Assembly: GCF_024699965.1 (NCBI RefSeq)
Contig: NZ_JAJOMZ010000004.1
Location: 1,486,001-1,550,000, forward strand
DNA length: 64,000 bases
Direction of reading: 5' to 3'
DNA from: Flavobacterium sp. J372
GTDB taxonomy: Bacteria > Bacteroidota > Bacteroidia > Flavobacteriales > Flavobacteriaceae
This document shows, piece by piece, positions 44,397 through 54,500 of this stretch (its first letter is position 1; each line of letters starts with the position of its first letter). The notes beneath the pieces were generated by a model. It did no database searches. It worked only from the letters and a program-made list of their open reading frames with translations, and was not told where the DNA came from. A program made the translations under genes and the position numbers.

Positions 44397-45293
44397 TTAT
44401 TGTTTAGGTTTAAATTCAGGATTGTCTTCAGGCAGTGGTATATAGCCTGTTTCATTATGCATCGGCGGGAATTCCTTATTGCGCCAGCGTTGTTTTGCAT
44501 CTTCAATAAGTTCGTGTGATGTCGCTACAAAATTCCAGTAAATATGGCGTTCTTCAGGGAACGCTTCACCCCCGAAAATATATATTGTTGTATTCTCGCC
44601 CATTGTAAAATTGCAGAGCGATGAGTCCTTCGCTACAAGCAGTTGTTTTGGGCCGAATGTGTTACCGTCGTTTTCAATGCTTCCTTCTAATATGTAAATA
44701 CCACTTTCACCATACAACGCGCCTGACGGGTTAACATTGGCTTTTGCAGTGCTTTTTAGTTCAATAAGATACAGCGGGCTATGCACCGGCACTGGAGATT
44801 TCCGCCCGAAAGCCTCACCGGCAACAAGCTTAAATTTTACAGTATTCTCAACCCATTCCGGAAGGTCTTTAGCTTCTACGTGAGTGAACGAGGGTTCCAT
44901 CTGTTCAAGGTGCTTTGGCAGGGCAACCCATATCTGCAGGCCATGCATCATAGTGTCAACATGCCGAACACGCTCGGGGCTGCGCTCGCTATGCACAATG
45001 CCTTTACCGGCAGTCATCCAGTTTACGGCGCCGGGTTCAATTTCAAGTTCGCTGCCAAGGCTGTCACGGTGCAAAATAGCACCTTCAAACAGGTAGGTTA
45101 GGGTAGAGAGGCCAATGTGCGGATGCGGGCCTATATTCAGCATTTCATTATCATGCAGCAAAGCAGGCCCCATGTGGTCTATGAATATAAATGGGCCTAC
45201 CATACGCTTCTGCCGGAAAGGCAGCAGCCTGCCCACTAAGAAGTTTCCGATGTCGCTTGGACGTTCTTCAATTATAATATTGATGTTTGACAT
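44397..45293 (-). CDS. Pirin-family protein, cytoplasmic form
   Basis: The 298-residue protein carries both cupin halves: GPFIFIDHMGPALL, IGPHPHIGLSTLTYLFEGAIL (iron-binding His residues), WMTAGKGIVHSERSPE and the C-terminal quercetinase-like domain (SGIYILEGSIENDG, ENTTIYIFGGEAFPEE). No leader is present, unlike the pirin at 24845. It starts a leftward two-gene unit with the GNAT gene. Confidence 0.93.
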   Translation of the reverse strand: MSNINIIIEERPSDIGNFLVGRLLPFRQKRMVGPFIFIDHMGPALLHDNEMLNIGPHPHIGLSTLTYLFEGAILHRDSLGSELEIEPGAVNWMTAGKGIVHSERSPERVRHVDTMMHGLQIWVALPKHLEQMEPSFTHVEAKDLPEWVENTVKFKLVAGEAFGRKSPVPVHSPLYLIELKSTAKANVNPSGALYGESGIYILEGSIENDGNTFGPKQLLVAKDSSLCNFTMGENTTIYIFGGEAFPEERHIYWNFVATSHELIEDAKQRWRNKEFPPMHNETGYIPLPEDNPEFKPKQ

Positions 45294-45347
45294 GATTATC
45301 TGTGTGTTGTTTCAGCATGTCAAGTTACAGAATAATCTTATATAAAA

Positions 45348-45371
45348 AAAGGCCGCTGTGCAGCGGCCTTT
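45348..45371 (-). terminator. Terminator of the second T9SS giant
   Basis: AAAGGCCGCTG (45348-45358) and CAGCGGCCTTT (45361-45371) are perfect arms with a 2-base gap; leftwards follows a T run. It lies 22 bases past the stop at 45394. Confidence 0.85.
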
Positions 45372-45393
45372 CCAATCAAATATGAAATCAGGT

Positions 45394-48300
45394 TTAATTT
45401 TCCTCACGGTTTACATAAACCCATCCTGTGTGCGTTTTAGAAGGAGTTTCAATTGCATAGTAGTAAGTTCCGGAAGGGAGCTCATCACCATTATCGCCCT
45501 GGCCAAACCACTGGTTGGTATAGTCGCCGCCGCGGGCATAAACTTCCTGACCGTAACGGTTGAAGATGGATACTTTAGTAACTGACATACCAATAAGGTT
45601 GAAGTTATCATTCTTGCCATCATTGTTAGGGGAGATACCTTTAGGGATACCGCAAAGCGTATCGTCAACTGTAAACGGAGTTGTTACTGTACAGCCGCCA
45701 GGTGTAGTAATGGTAAGTGTCAGCTGCAACGGGAATTGTGCCATACCCATATTATTAAGATATTCAGATACATTGAATTCATCCTCGTTGCCAATTACAG
45801 TGCCTGATGCATCCTTCCACTCGTATGTCGCCGTAGCAGCATCAAAAGAGTTATTTACAACTTCAGTGCTAATCATGTACCTTTTTCCTAAAGCCACATC
45901 AGTACAGCCTTGCATTGCAGTAATCTGAGGCTGGGCAGCACCGGTAATTTCAAGCGTTACAGCAGTTGCATCAGTAGTACAACCATTAGTGTTTTGAGCT
46001 GTTACAATATATGTTCCAACAGGCACATTGGTAAATACAGCTCCGGTTTGGAATGTGGCACCATCAATGCTGTACGTTACACCCGCCTCAGGGTTGGTTA
46101 CTTCTATAGTACCAGTACCTAAAGCACAGGTTGGCTGCACTACAGATACTACAGGTACAGATGGCCCGGCAGGCGCAGGAAGAAGCGTTATTACAGAAGA
46201 TATTGTTGAACAGCCCGTGCTGTTTTGTGCTACTATTGTGTAGTTGCCATCAGCCAGTCCCGTAAAGGTTGTGCCTGTTTGTGGTGTACCGCCGTTAAGT
46301 GTGTAGGTAATGTCCGTTCCTACAGGCCCCGTGATTGTAATGCTTCCACCTGAAGTACAAGTTGGGTCAAGAGAAGAGTATGTTATCGCACCGATAGTAC
46401 CGGATGTTGGATTCAGGGTAAATGTTCCCGTTGTTGAAGGGCAATTGCCATTAGCATCATTTACAGTAATGCTGTACGAACCCGGCGCCACGTTTGTGAA
46501 TGATGTACTGCTCTGGAAGTTTGTACCATCAAGGCTATAAGTATAGTTTGTACCTGTTGGCGCTGAAATTGTTACAGTACCTACGCCGGTTGCACAGTCT
46601 GGTTGCGTGAAAGTATAGGTAGCAACAGGTGCAGATGTTGGTATAGGGTTGATAGTAAGCGGCGCCGATGTTTGTGAAGGGCAGCTGCCGTTATCAATTG
46701 CATAAACAGTATAATTACCAGGTGTAAGGCCTGCAAACTGAGGGTTGCTTTGGTAGTTAACACCATCAACACTGTAAGTTATGTTAGCGCCTGTAGGAGA
46801 TGTAATTGTAATAGTACCTGATGGTATGCCGGGGCCAACATTACATGTAGGCTGCTGCGTTACGCTGGCTACAGGCACTGCAGGAGTAGGAGTTACGTTG
46901 TTTATCACCACAGAACCTGTTGGTGTTACTGATGCACAGCTGTTACCGTCAATTACGCTGATGGTGTAGTTGCCCGGTGTAAGCCCTGCAAAGGTTGTAG
47001 ATGACTGGAAGTTTGTGCCATCTATACTGTAAGTTACGTTTGCACCCAGCGGGCCTGTTACTTCAATAGTACCAGTTGTTACTGCACATGTTGGCTGTGT
47101 AACAGTGTAAGCTGCCACTGCAGGAGTAGCTGTAATAGGGTCAATAACAGCCAGTGCAGGCGATATAGACGGGCAACCATTCATACCTTCGCGTACATAT
47201 ACTGTATAACTACCCGGTGCAACGTTTGCGAATACAGGGCTTGACTGCCATGTTGTGCTGTCAATACTGTACATTAATGTACCACTAAGCGGAGAATCTA
47301 CAGTAATTGTTCCTGTTGGTGTTGTACAGGTAGTCTGCGTTACTGTAGCAACTGCCTGTGCCGGAGCAACAGGTGGCGCCACAATAGTTGCCTGTGTTGT
47401 AGTTTGAGATGGGCAGCTTCCGTTATCAATAACATATATTGTGTAGCTGCCTACAGCTACTGTACTAAATACCGGGCTTGCCTGGTAATCCGTACCATTT
47501 ATACTATACGTATAGCTGCTTCCTAATGGCGCTGTAACTGTTATTGTACCTGTAGGCACTACATTTGCAACCGTACAAACAGGCTGGTCTACAGTATAAG
47601 TGGCTTCAGTAGGTGTTGGTGTTACAGGATCTATCACTATTGGTGTAGTGGTTGTTGAAGGGCAGCTGCCGTTGTCAATAACACTTATATTATAACTGCC
47701 CGGCGCAAGGTTATCAAACGTTGTACTGCTTTGGTAGTTGGTACCGTCAATGCTATAAGTGATGCCCGAACCTGTTGGCGCTGTTACCGTAATGCTCCCT
47801 GTTGCTGATGTACAGCTTGCCGGTGTTGCTGTTGCAGTTGCAACTGCAGGTGTTGGCGTTACCGGGTTTATTATAATATTTGTTGTTGTAGATATACATC
47901 CAAGCAATGTTTGTACCCTAACCTGGTAAGTGCCCGGCGCAAGATTTTCAAACAATGGCTCGCTTTGGTACGTTGTACCGTTTATACTGTAAGAAAGACC
48001 AAGGTCAAGAGGGCCCGTAATTAAAATAGACCCGGTAGTTTGGTTGCATGTAGGCTGTGTTACAGTTACAGTTGCTACGGCAGGTAAATCTATAGGTGAG
48101 TCTATTGTAAACGGTACTACTGAAATACACATTGCGGCCGACATAATGGTAAGGGTATAGTTGCCGGGCAAAAGGTTATTGAAAGTTGTTTCTGTCTGGA
48201 AATCTGTACCGTTAAGGCTGTATTGAAGGTTTGTACCAACCGATGGTGTAATGCTTATACTTCCTGTAGGGAAAAGGCAGGTAGCATCAGTTTTATTGAT

Positions 48301-49926
48301 TACAACAACCGGCAGCGGTGATACCGTAAGCTGTACAGCATTGCTTACCAGTGTACACCCTGCTGAAGTTGCTTCGCAGTAGTATTGATTGGTAAGGAAG
48401 CTAAGCGGGGCATCAATTATATTAAGCGTTTGCGAAGTAGCGCCAGAGTAGTTATCATCATTAACAACATTAACCCAGTTTCCTGCTGAGTTAAGCACTT
48501 TCCATTGGTAGTTGAAGCCTGCAGGCAGGTTTACTTCGGCAGTAAATGTAGTATCTTCACCTTCACATATACTTTGTGCAAGCGGCTGTGCAGAGAAATT
48601 ACGGTCTACCCCGGTGCTGGTATGGCTGCCAAGGCTACTGCAGTATGTATTTGGCACAGTATCATCATGCAGCAATATATTATATTCTGCGGCATCAAAT
48701 ATAGCCGATGGCCCTGCAACTTCAGGCTTGCGTATCATGGTAAAGCCCACCTGCCCGGGAGTATGCACCATATCTATACTGTTACCATTTTTTAAAAGCT
48801 CAATTTTATCACTGTCATTAAAGCCGTTAGGAAAGCCGATTGTGGCTACAGGGCTGTTGCAGATTGCATTGTTTGGCGTATTGGCAGAGAACAGGAAAGT
48901 ATCTTCCGGGCCGATGGTTCCGGTAAGTGCAATACTATATCCTGCAGTTGGCGTGGTTGAAGTAAGGTCGCCATATCGCTGTAAAGTATAACCTGATAAG
49001 TCAATTGCAGCATTTGTAGGATTATAAAGTTCAATCATGCCGCCTGTACCGGTTTTTTGGTCGTAAACTTCAGAAATAAAGATTTCTGTACCTGGTATGG
49101 CAGGGCAGTTTGAAGTAATAACTGTAAAAGTTCCGGCGTTGGCAGTACAGCCGTTTGTAGTGACTGTAACAGTACCGGTAGTAGCGTTTTGAGGCAATAC
49201 CGCTTTAATACTTGTATCAGATACTACAGTAAATCCGGGTGCATCAACTCCGTTAAATAATACCTGGCTTGTACCTGCACCGGCCAAAAAGCCACTTCCT
49301 GTAATTGTTACAAGCGTGTTTGGCGGACCTGAAACAGGTTCCATATTTGTAATCGGTGGTGCCGTACAAGTAGTATTTACAGCTCCGTTAAGGGTAAAAT
49401 CATCAATGCTTACAGCTCCGGTGCCTGTAGCTCCGGTAAGCGTAAGCACTACAGTTACATTACCTGTAAGCCCGTTTACAGGGTTTGTAACGGCTACTGT
49501 ACCTGTGTTGGTGCCGGTAGTTGTTATAGCCCCGCTGCCAACATTTATATTGTTGATAGCCATGCTCCAGTTTTGGGCACCCGTCGGGCTGCCTATAATC
49601 CAGAAGCTGAATGAAGATACATCAAGCGTATGGCCGGGGCCAACAGTAAAGTTCAGCGTCATTGACGCGGTGCCTCCGCTGTTTGAAAGTGAAAGCGCCG
49701 TACCGGACGATCCCGATACGCTTGTCCAGCTGCCGGCGCTATTGGTCCAGGATGAGCCTGAAAGCTGGCTGTTAAGCGTACCCGGGGCATCGGTGTAAGG
49801 GTGCGTGTTTATTGGGTTTGTCCCAAAATCATGTACATAAAATTGCGCATTACCTGTATATGAAAATACAAGGGTAATAAGCAGCATGACATACAGCACA
49901 TTTTTCGGTAATGTAGTTTTTTGCAT
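45394..49926 (-). CDS. Giant T9SS-secreted surface protein with lamin-tail domain and ten tandem repeats
   Basis: The 1510-residue protein starts with a signal peptide (NVLYVMLLITLVFSYTGNAQ). In order come a beta-sandwich (residues ~30-185), an IPT/TIG domain (ITNMEPVSGPPNTLVTITGS, ~190-270), a lamin-tail domain (IFISEVYDQKTGTGGMIELY, ~280-420), an Ig-like stretch, ten ~80-residue SprB-like repeats (QPTC ... ITVTAP ... YSIDGTNYQSS ... LAPGSY ... GSCPS) and the type B T9SS sorting domain (ISPNNDGKNDNFNLIG, IFNRYGQEVY, final GWVYVNREEN). Such proteins are carried across the outer membrane and often move along the surface in gliding. It is a single-gene unit. Confidence 0.93.
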   Translation of the reverse strand: MQKTTLPKNVLYVMLLITLVFSYTGNAQFYVHDFGTNPINTHPYTDAPGTLNSQLSGSSWTNSAGSWTSVSGSSGTALSLSNSGGTASMTLNFTVGPGHTLDVSSFSFWIIGSPTGAQNWSMAINNINVGSGAITTTGTNTGTVAVTNPVNGLTGNVTVVLTLTGATGTGAVSIDDFTLNGAVNTTCTAPPITNMEPVSGPPNTLVTITGSGFLAGAGTSQVLFNGVDAPGFTVVSDTSIKAVLPQNATTGTVTVTTNGCTANAGTFTVITSNCPAIPGTEIFISEVYDQKTGTGGMIELYNPTNAAIDLSGYTLQRYGDLTSTTPTAGYSIALTGTIGPEDTFLFSANTPNNAICNSPVATIGFPNGFNDSDKIELLKNGNSIDMVHTPGQVGFTMIRKPEVAGPSAIFDAAEYNILLHDDTVPNTYCSSLGSHTSTGVDRNFSAQPLAQSICEGEDTTFTAEVNLPAGFNYQWKVLNSAGNWVNVVNDDNYSGATSQTLNIIDAPLSFLTNQYYCEATSAGCTLVSNAVQLTVSPLPVVVINKTDATCLFPTGSISITPSVGTNLQYSLNGTDFQTETTFNNLLPGNYTLTIMSAAMCISVVPFTIDSPIDLPAVATVTVTQPTCNQTTGSILITGPLDLGLSYSINGTTYQSEPLFENLAPGTYQVRVQTLLGCISTTTNIIINPVTPTPAVATATATPASCTSATGSITVTAPTGSGITYSIDGTNYQSSTTFDNLAPGSYNISVIDNGSCPSTTTTPIVIDPVTPTPTEATYTVDQPVCTVANVVPTGTITVTAPLGSSYTYSINGTDYQASPVFSTVAVGSYTIYVIDNGSCPSQTTTQATIVAPPVAPAQAVATVTQTTCTTPTGTITVDSPLSGTLMYSIDSTTWQSSPVFANVAPGSYTVYVREGMNGCPSISPALAVIDPITATPAVAAYTVTQPTCAVTTGTIEVTGPLGANVTYSIDGTNFQSSTTFAGLTPGNYTISVIDGNSCASVTPTGSVVINNVTPTPAVPVASVTQQPTCNVGPGIPSGTITITSPTGANITYSVDGVNYQSNPQFAGLTPGNYTVYAIDNGSCPSQTSAPLTINPIPTSAPVATYTFTQPDCATGVGTVTISAPTGTNYTYSLDGTNFQSSTSFTNVAPGSYSITVNDANGNCPSTTGTFTLNPTSGTIGAITYSSLDPTCTSGGSITITGPVGTDITYTLNGGTPQTGTTFTGLADGNYTIVAQNSTGCSTISSVITLLPAPAGPSVPVVSVVQPTCALGTGTIEVTNPEAGVTYSIDGATFQTGAVFTNVPVGTYIVTAQNTNGCTTDATAVTLEITGAAQPQITAMQGCTDVALGKRYMISTEVVNNSFDAATATYEWKDASGTVIGNEDEFNVSEYLNNMGMAQFPLQLTLTITTPGGCTVTTPFTVDDTLCGIPKGISPNNDGKNDNFNLIGMSVTKVSIFNRYGQEVYARGGDYTNQWFGQGDNGDELPSGTYYYAIETPSKTHTGWVYVNREEN
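45940..48310 (-). repeat. Ten in-frame tandem repeats inside the T9SS giant
   Basis: The repeats are about 237 bases each (79 residues). Each encodes a Cys near its start (for example QPTC or PASC), a YSIDGTNYQSS-like strand, a LAPGSY-like turn and, in most copies, a second Cys (GSCPS). Copies differ in DNA, so they are old rather than recently amplified. Confidence 0.8.
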
Positions 49927-50333
49927 AGCTAAAGTTTTTCAGGTTTTGTTTTAATGGGTTGATATTAAACAGATTATAAAGCACTTTGATAACCTGTATC
50001 AACCCTTATTTCAAAAATTAAAGGTATATCATTAAAACTTCAGTCATTAATAACAAAATCCTTACAAAAGCATAAATTAATGTGAATATTGTTACTAAGC
50101 TTTCAAATTCAAATCAATACTTTTCTCTCAGGTAATAGTGAGACCAACACTTAACACTTCTTTAACAACCTTTTTTATACTTTTGGGAAAAGTCACAAAC
50201 TGTAAAATTAACCTTACATGTGTAGCATATTTGATCCGGTAGAAGCGGCCGGTAAAATTTTTTTCGTTCAAAATTTATCCTGCCCGGAAATTTGTGGATC
50301 AATTGCCGACAAGGATAGAAAAACATGTAAGGC
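49927..50333. promoter_or_regulatory. 407-base intergenic region with inverted repeat and -7 element
   Basis: This is the only gene-free stretch over 300 bases. GGGTTGATA (49956-49964) and TATCAACCC (49997-50005) form an inverted repeat 30 bases before the T9SS giant, in its leader or promoter. TACTTTTG (50178-50185) matches the -7 consensus for the rightward kinase unit and would give a leader of about 140 bases. I see no gene, RNA or riboswitch in it. Confidence 0.45.
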
Positions 50334-51545
50334 ATGATATTGATTGTTGATGATATCGCTGCCAATGTTATTGCATTGAAAAAAACGCTCGAACTTCATA
50401 ACCTCGAAGCTGATACTGCTGAAAGCGGTGAGGAAGCCCTGAAGAAAATACTGAAGCGCAATTACTCCTTAATTATACTGGATGTGCAGATGCCGGGTAT
50501 GGATGGCTTTGAAGTAGCCGAAACACTTGCAGGCAGCAGCCGTACCAAAGATATACCTGTAATCTTCCTTTCGGCGGTAAACAAGCAAAAGCGGTTCATA
50601 TCAAAAGGCTATGAAAGCGGCGGGGTAGATTACATTACAAAACCGGTAGACCCCGATTTGCTTATACTTAAGGTAAAAACATTCATGAAGCTGTATGAGC
50701 AGCAACGTGAATTGAAAGACATGCGCGACCTGCTGTCTAAAGAAATTGAGATAAGGAAAGAAGCCCAGCAAAACCTTGAGCAAAAAGTACACGAGCGTAC
50801 ACAGGAACTCGTAAAGAAAAATGAAGAGCTTGAGTTCCGCAACCATGAGCTGCAGCAGTTTACATGGGTGGTAAGCCATGACCTTAAAGAGCCAATACGC
50901 AAAATACAGATGTTTGTGCGGATTCTTATAGACCGTTTTTTGAAAGACAACCCGTCAGCGGAAGACTATGCCAACCGTACCGTACGGGCTGCCGAACGTA
51001 TGAGCCAGCTGATAAGTGACCTGCTTGATTATTCCCGCCTGTCGGGCAACGCGGTATATGAGGCTGCCAACATTAATGAAATTATTAACGAGGTTATAAG
51101 CGACTTTGATTTTATAGTTGAAGACAAGGCTGCAAAGATAAATGTTGGGCCCATGCCTATAATAAATTGCGTGCCAACACAGCTGCGCCAGATATTCCAG
51201 AACCTTATAAGCAACTCGCTTAAATTTTCAAGAGACGGCATACCGCCTGAAATTGAAATAACAGGTGAGCTTGTAGCTGAAAAAGATTTTGAAAGCCCCG
51301 CGCATGCATCTGGAAAATACTGCCGTATCACCGTAAAAGATAACGGCATCGGGTTTGACGAAAAGTATCTTGACAAGATATTCGTTATCTTCCAGAGCCT
51401 AAATGACAGGAATATGTATGAAGGCACGGGCATAGGCCTTGCCATAGCAAAAAAGATAATTGAAAAGCACAGCGGCCTTATCACGGCCATGAGTGAGCCG
51501 GGTGCAGGCTCAACATTTAAAATGATTTTGCCGGTAAACCAATAA
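50334..51545 (+). CDS. Receiver-histidine kinase fusion (REC-HisKA-HATPase)
   Basis: The 403-residue protein has an N-terminal receiver (MILIVDDIAANVIALKK, phospho-acceptor Asp50 in LIILDVQMPGMDG, Lys in VDYITKPVD), a coiled coil (~130-170), then a HisKA domain (FTWVVSHDLKEPIRKIQMF) and the ATPase (FQNLISNSLKFSRDG, DNGIGFDEKYLDKIF, GTGIGLAIAKKI). Having its receiver first, it is likely to be switched by phosphorylation from another kinase. It has no membrane helix. It leads a rightward unit and the hybrid kinase follows after 16 bases. Confidence 0.95.
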   Translation: MILIVDDIAANVIALKKTLELHNLEADTAESGEEALKKILKRNYSLIILDVQMPGMDGFEVAETLAGSSRTKDIPVIFLSAVNKQKRFISKGYESGGVDYITKPVDPDLLILKVKTFMKLYEQQRELKDMRDLLSKEIEIRKEAQQNLEQKVHERTQELVKKNEELEFRNHELQQFTWVVSHDLKEPIRKIQMFVRILIDRFLKDNPSAEDYANRTVRAAERMSQLISDLLDYSRLSGNAVYEAANINEIINEVISDFDFIVEDKAAKINVGPMPIINCVPTQLRQIFQNLISNSLKFSRDGIPPEIEITGELVAEKDFESPAHASGKYCRITVKDNGIGFDEKYLDKIFVIFQSLNDRNMYEGTGIGLAIAKKIIEKHSGLITAMSEPGAGSTFKMILPVNQ

Positions 51546-51561
51546 GCAAACCTACTATATA

Positions 51562-54500
51562 ATGAACAGCCATTTTAAGAAGAATCTTTTATTAAGCACT
51601 AGTGCATCAGTAATTATATTGATTATAAGCTCTGCGGCATCATTCTTAAGCATACGCGCTTTACTCAACAGCAATGACATGGTAGGCCATACCAATGATG
51701 TTATTTATGCGCTTAATATGGGCAACAGTGCTATGCTTGACACGCAGACTGCCGTAAGGGGTTACCTGCTTACAGGCCAGCAAATGCATGTAGACCAGTA
51801 CAAAACCGGTATGGCACGGGCAAATTATTATTATGACCAGGTGGCAAGCCTTACAGAAGATAACCCAACCCAGCAGCAAAATGTGAGGGAGCTGAAACGT
51901 GCTAAACAGGAATTCTATAATTATGTAAGCAGGCGTGTGGCGGCAAAGCAAATGGGTATTGCACCACACGCTGATTCAATTGCGCGTGGCACTATGCTGC
52001 TTGATGAGGTACGCAATGCTAAGCAAACGCTGGAAGAACAGGAACAGAAACTTTTGCAGGAGCGTACATCAGAATCTGCCAAATACGGCAACTACAGTAC
52101 TATGCTTATTATCATAGCGGCTATAATTGCCATCATAATAAGTATAATATTCTTTTTGCGAATCCTTAAAGATTATAATGAGCGGCTTAAGCTGCACCTT
52201 CAGTTACAGAAAAGTGAAGAAGACACCCGCAAGCGTATTGATGCCATAAGCAAAATTGCAGCACAGATTTCAAATGGTGATTATGACATAAGGGTTGATG
52301 ATACTGAGAGCGATGCACTGGGCGAAGTGGCAGTCTCACTTAATAATATGGCCGGTGCGCTTGACAGTTCATTTAAAACCCTGAGTGAAAAAGAGTGGCT
52401 CCAGACAGGTATTGCAGAGCTTAATACCGTTATGCTGGGTGAAAAATCTATTGAAGAGCTTACGGGGGACATTATTGAACATATCGCCGAATATACAGGC
52501 AGCAGCGCCGGTGTTCTTTACCTTAAAGAAGGCAATGGCCTGGTGGCTGAAGCAGGCTACAGCTATGCCATAGAAAGAGGGCGGGCGCAAATGCGCGATG
52601 GCGAAGGCCTTCCGGGTCAGGCAGCGGCATCAGGTAAGATTACTGAACTTAATGCTGGTAATGAAACTGAAATTAAGATTTCATATGCGCTGGGCGAAAT
52701 TGTACCTAAGCATATTATTGCTGTACCGCTGTTTACTGACAGGGTTACTGGTGTGGCAGAACTGGGGTCGTTAACACCATACACTGAACTTCAGAAAGAA
52801 TTCCTACGCCAGGCATCTAATAATATAGGTATTGCTATAGCTGCCGCCCAAAGCCGTAAACGTGTTCAGGAACTGCTTGAAGAAACACAGGCACAAAGCG
52901 AAGAGCTGCGTGTACAGCATAGTGAGCTTGAAAGCATGAATGCTGAACTGGAAACCCAGGCCGAAAAACTCCAGGCGAGTGAAGAAGAGCTGCGTGTACA
53001 GCAGGAAGAGCTGCAGCAAACTAATGAAGAGCTGGCCGAGCGCAGCGTGCTTCTTGAAGAGAAAAACCTTGAAATACAGAAAAAGAGTGAAGACCTGGAG
53101 ATTTCTACGCGTTATAAATCTGAGTTCCTCGCCAACATGTCTCACGAGCTGCGCACTCCGTTAAACTCTATATTACTATTGAGCAGGTTGTTGTCTGAAA
53201 ATAATGAGGATAATATGACGCCCGAGCAGGTGGAATTTGCTAAAGTAATACAGAGCTCTGGCAACGGACTATTAGGGCTGATAGACGAGATACTTGACCT
53301 GTCTAAAATCGAAGCCGGCAAAATGGACCTTGATCTGACAGAGGTTTCAGTTAACGACGTTACCGAAGGCATGAAGAACCTGTTTACGCAGGTGGCCAAA
53401 GAAAAAGGCATAACCTTCAACATTATTGCCGACAATGCACCTATGGTGATAAAAACCGATAAGATGCGCCTGGAGCAGATTCTGAAAAACCTGGTGAGTA
53501 ATGCCATCAAGTTTACGGCAGAAGGTTCGGTAACGCTTGAGGTGAAAAAGAGTTCATCAAATGATAAGATGGTTTCATTCGCCGTGCGTGACACAGGTAT
53601 TGGCATACCGCGCGAAAAGCAGCCGCTCATTTTTGAAGCCTTCCAGCAGGCAGATGGTTCTACCAAGCGCAAGTACGGCGGTACAGGCCTTGGGCTGTCT
53701 ATAAGCCGAGAGCTCGCCAAGCTGCTTAAAGGCGACATTAAGTTGTACAGCAACCCGGGCGAGGGCAGTGAGTTTACGCTAACCATCCCGGTAATTGCTT
53801 CGAATATAGGCATGCCTGCAGAAAATATCCAGGAAGAAACAGTGCTTCCGAAAGCTGAAGAAAAGCAGCCTGAAGAGGTGAAAAACAAATACCTGAGCCC
53901 TTCAATTCCTGAAGATGTGCCTGACGACCGTAATGAGATAAACGCAGGTGATAAGACCATACTTATTGTTGAGGATGATGTGAACTTTGCCAAATCATTG
54001 CTTGACTTTACCCGGAAACGTGGCTACAAAGGCGTAGTGACCGTTAGGGGAGATTACGCACTGAACCTTGCAGAAGCGTATAAACCTGTGGGTGTACTGC
54101 TTGATGTGCAGCTGCCTATGAAGAGCGGCTGGGAAGTTATGGAAGACCTGAAAGGAAACATTGCAACCAGGCATATACCGGTGCACATGATGTCATCTCA
54201 CAATGTGAAGCGCGAAAGCTTGCTAAAAGGTGCTATAAACTTCCTTGATAAGCCCGTGGCGTATGAAATGATGCCTGAGATATTCACACGGATCGAGCAT
54301 ATCATCAACAAAGAATCTCAGAAAGTGCTCATTTTTGAAGATAATCCTAAGCATGCGAAAGCGCTGGCGTATTTCCTTGAGAGTAATAATATCAATTCAG
54401 AAATCAAGAGTGAGATAGAGGAAGGGGTTGATGCGTTGAAGAAATCAGAGATTGACTGCGTAATACTGGACATGGGCATACCTGATAAGCAGGCCTATGA

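Noticed and set aside
45940..48310. Tandem repeats that could suggest a CRISPR array
   Set aside because: Units are about 237 bases, in frame, protein-coding and variable. There are no short exact repeats with unique spacers and no cas genes nearby.
50162..50365. Open frame of 67 codons on the minus strand in the long spacer
   Set aside because: No start context or family motif; it overlaps the kinase start and promoter.
53142..53993. A 283-codon open frame opposite the hybrid kinase
   Set aside because: It mirrors the HisKA and ATPase region. Composition is Ser-rich and without domain signature.
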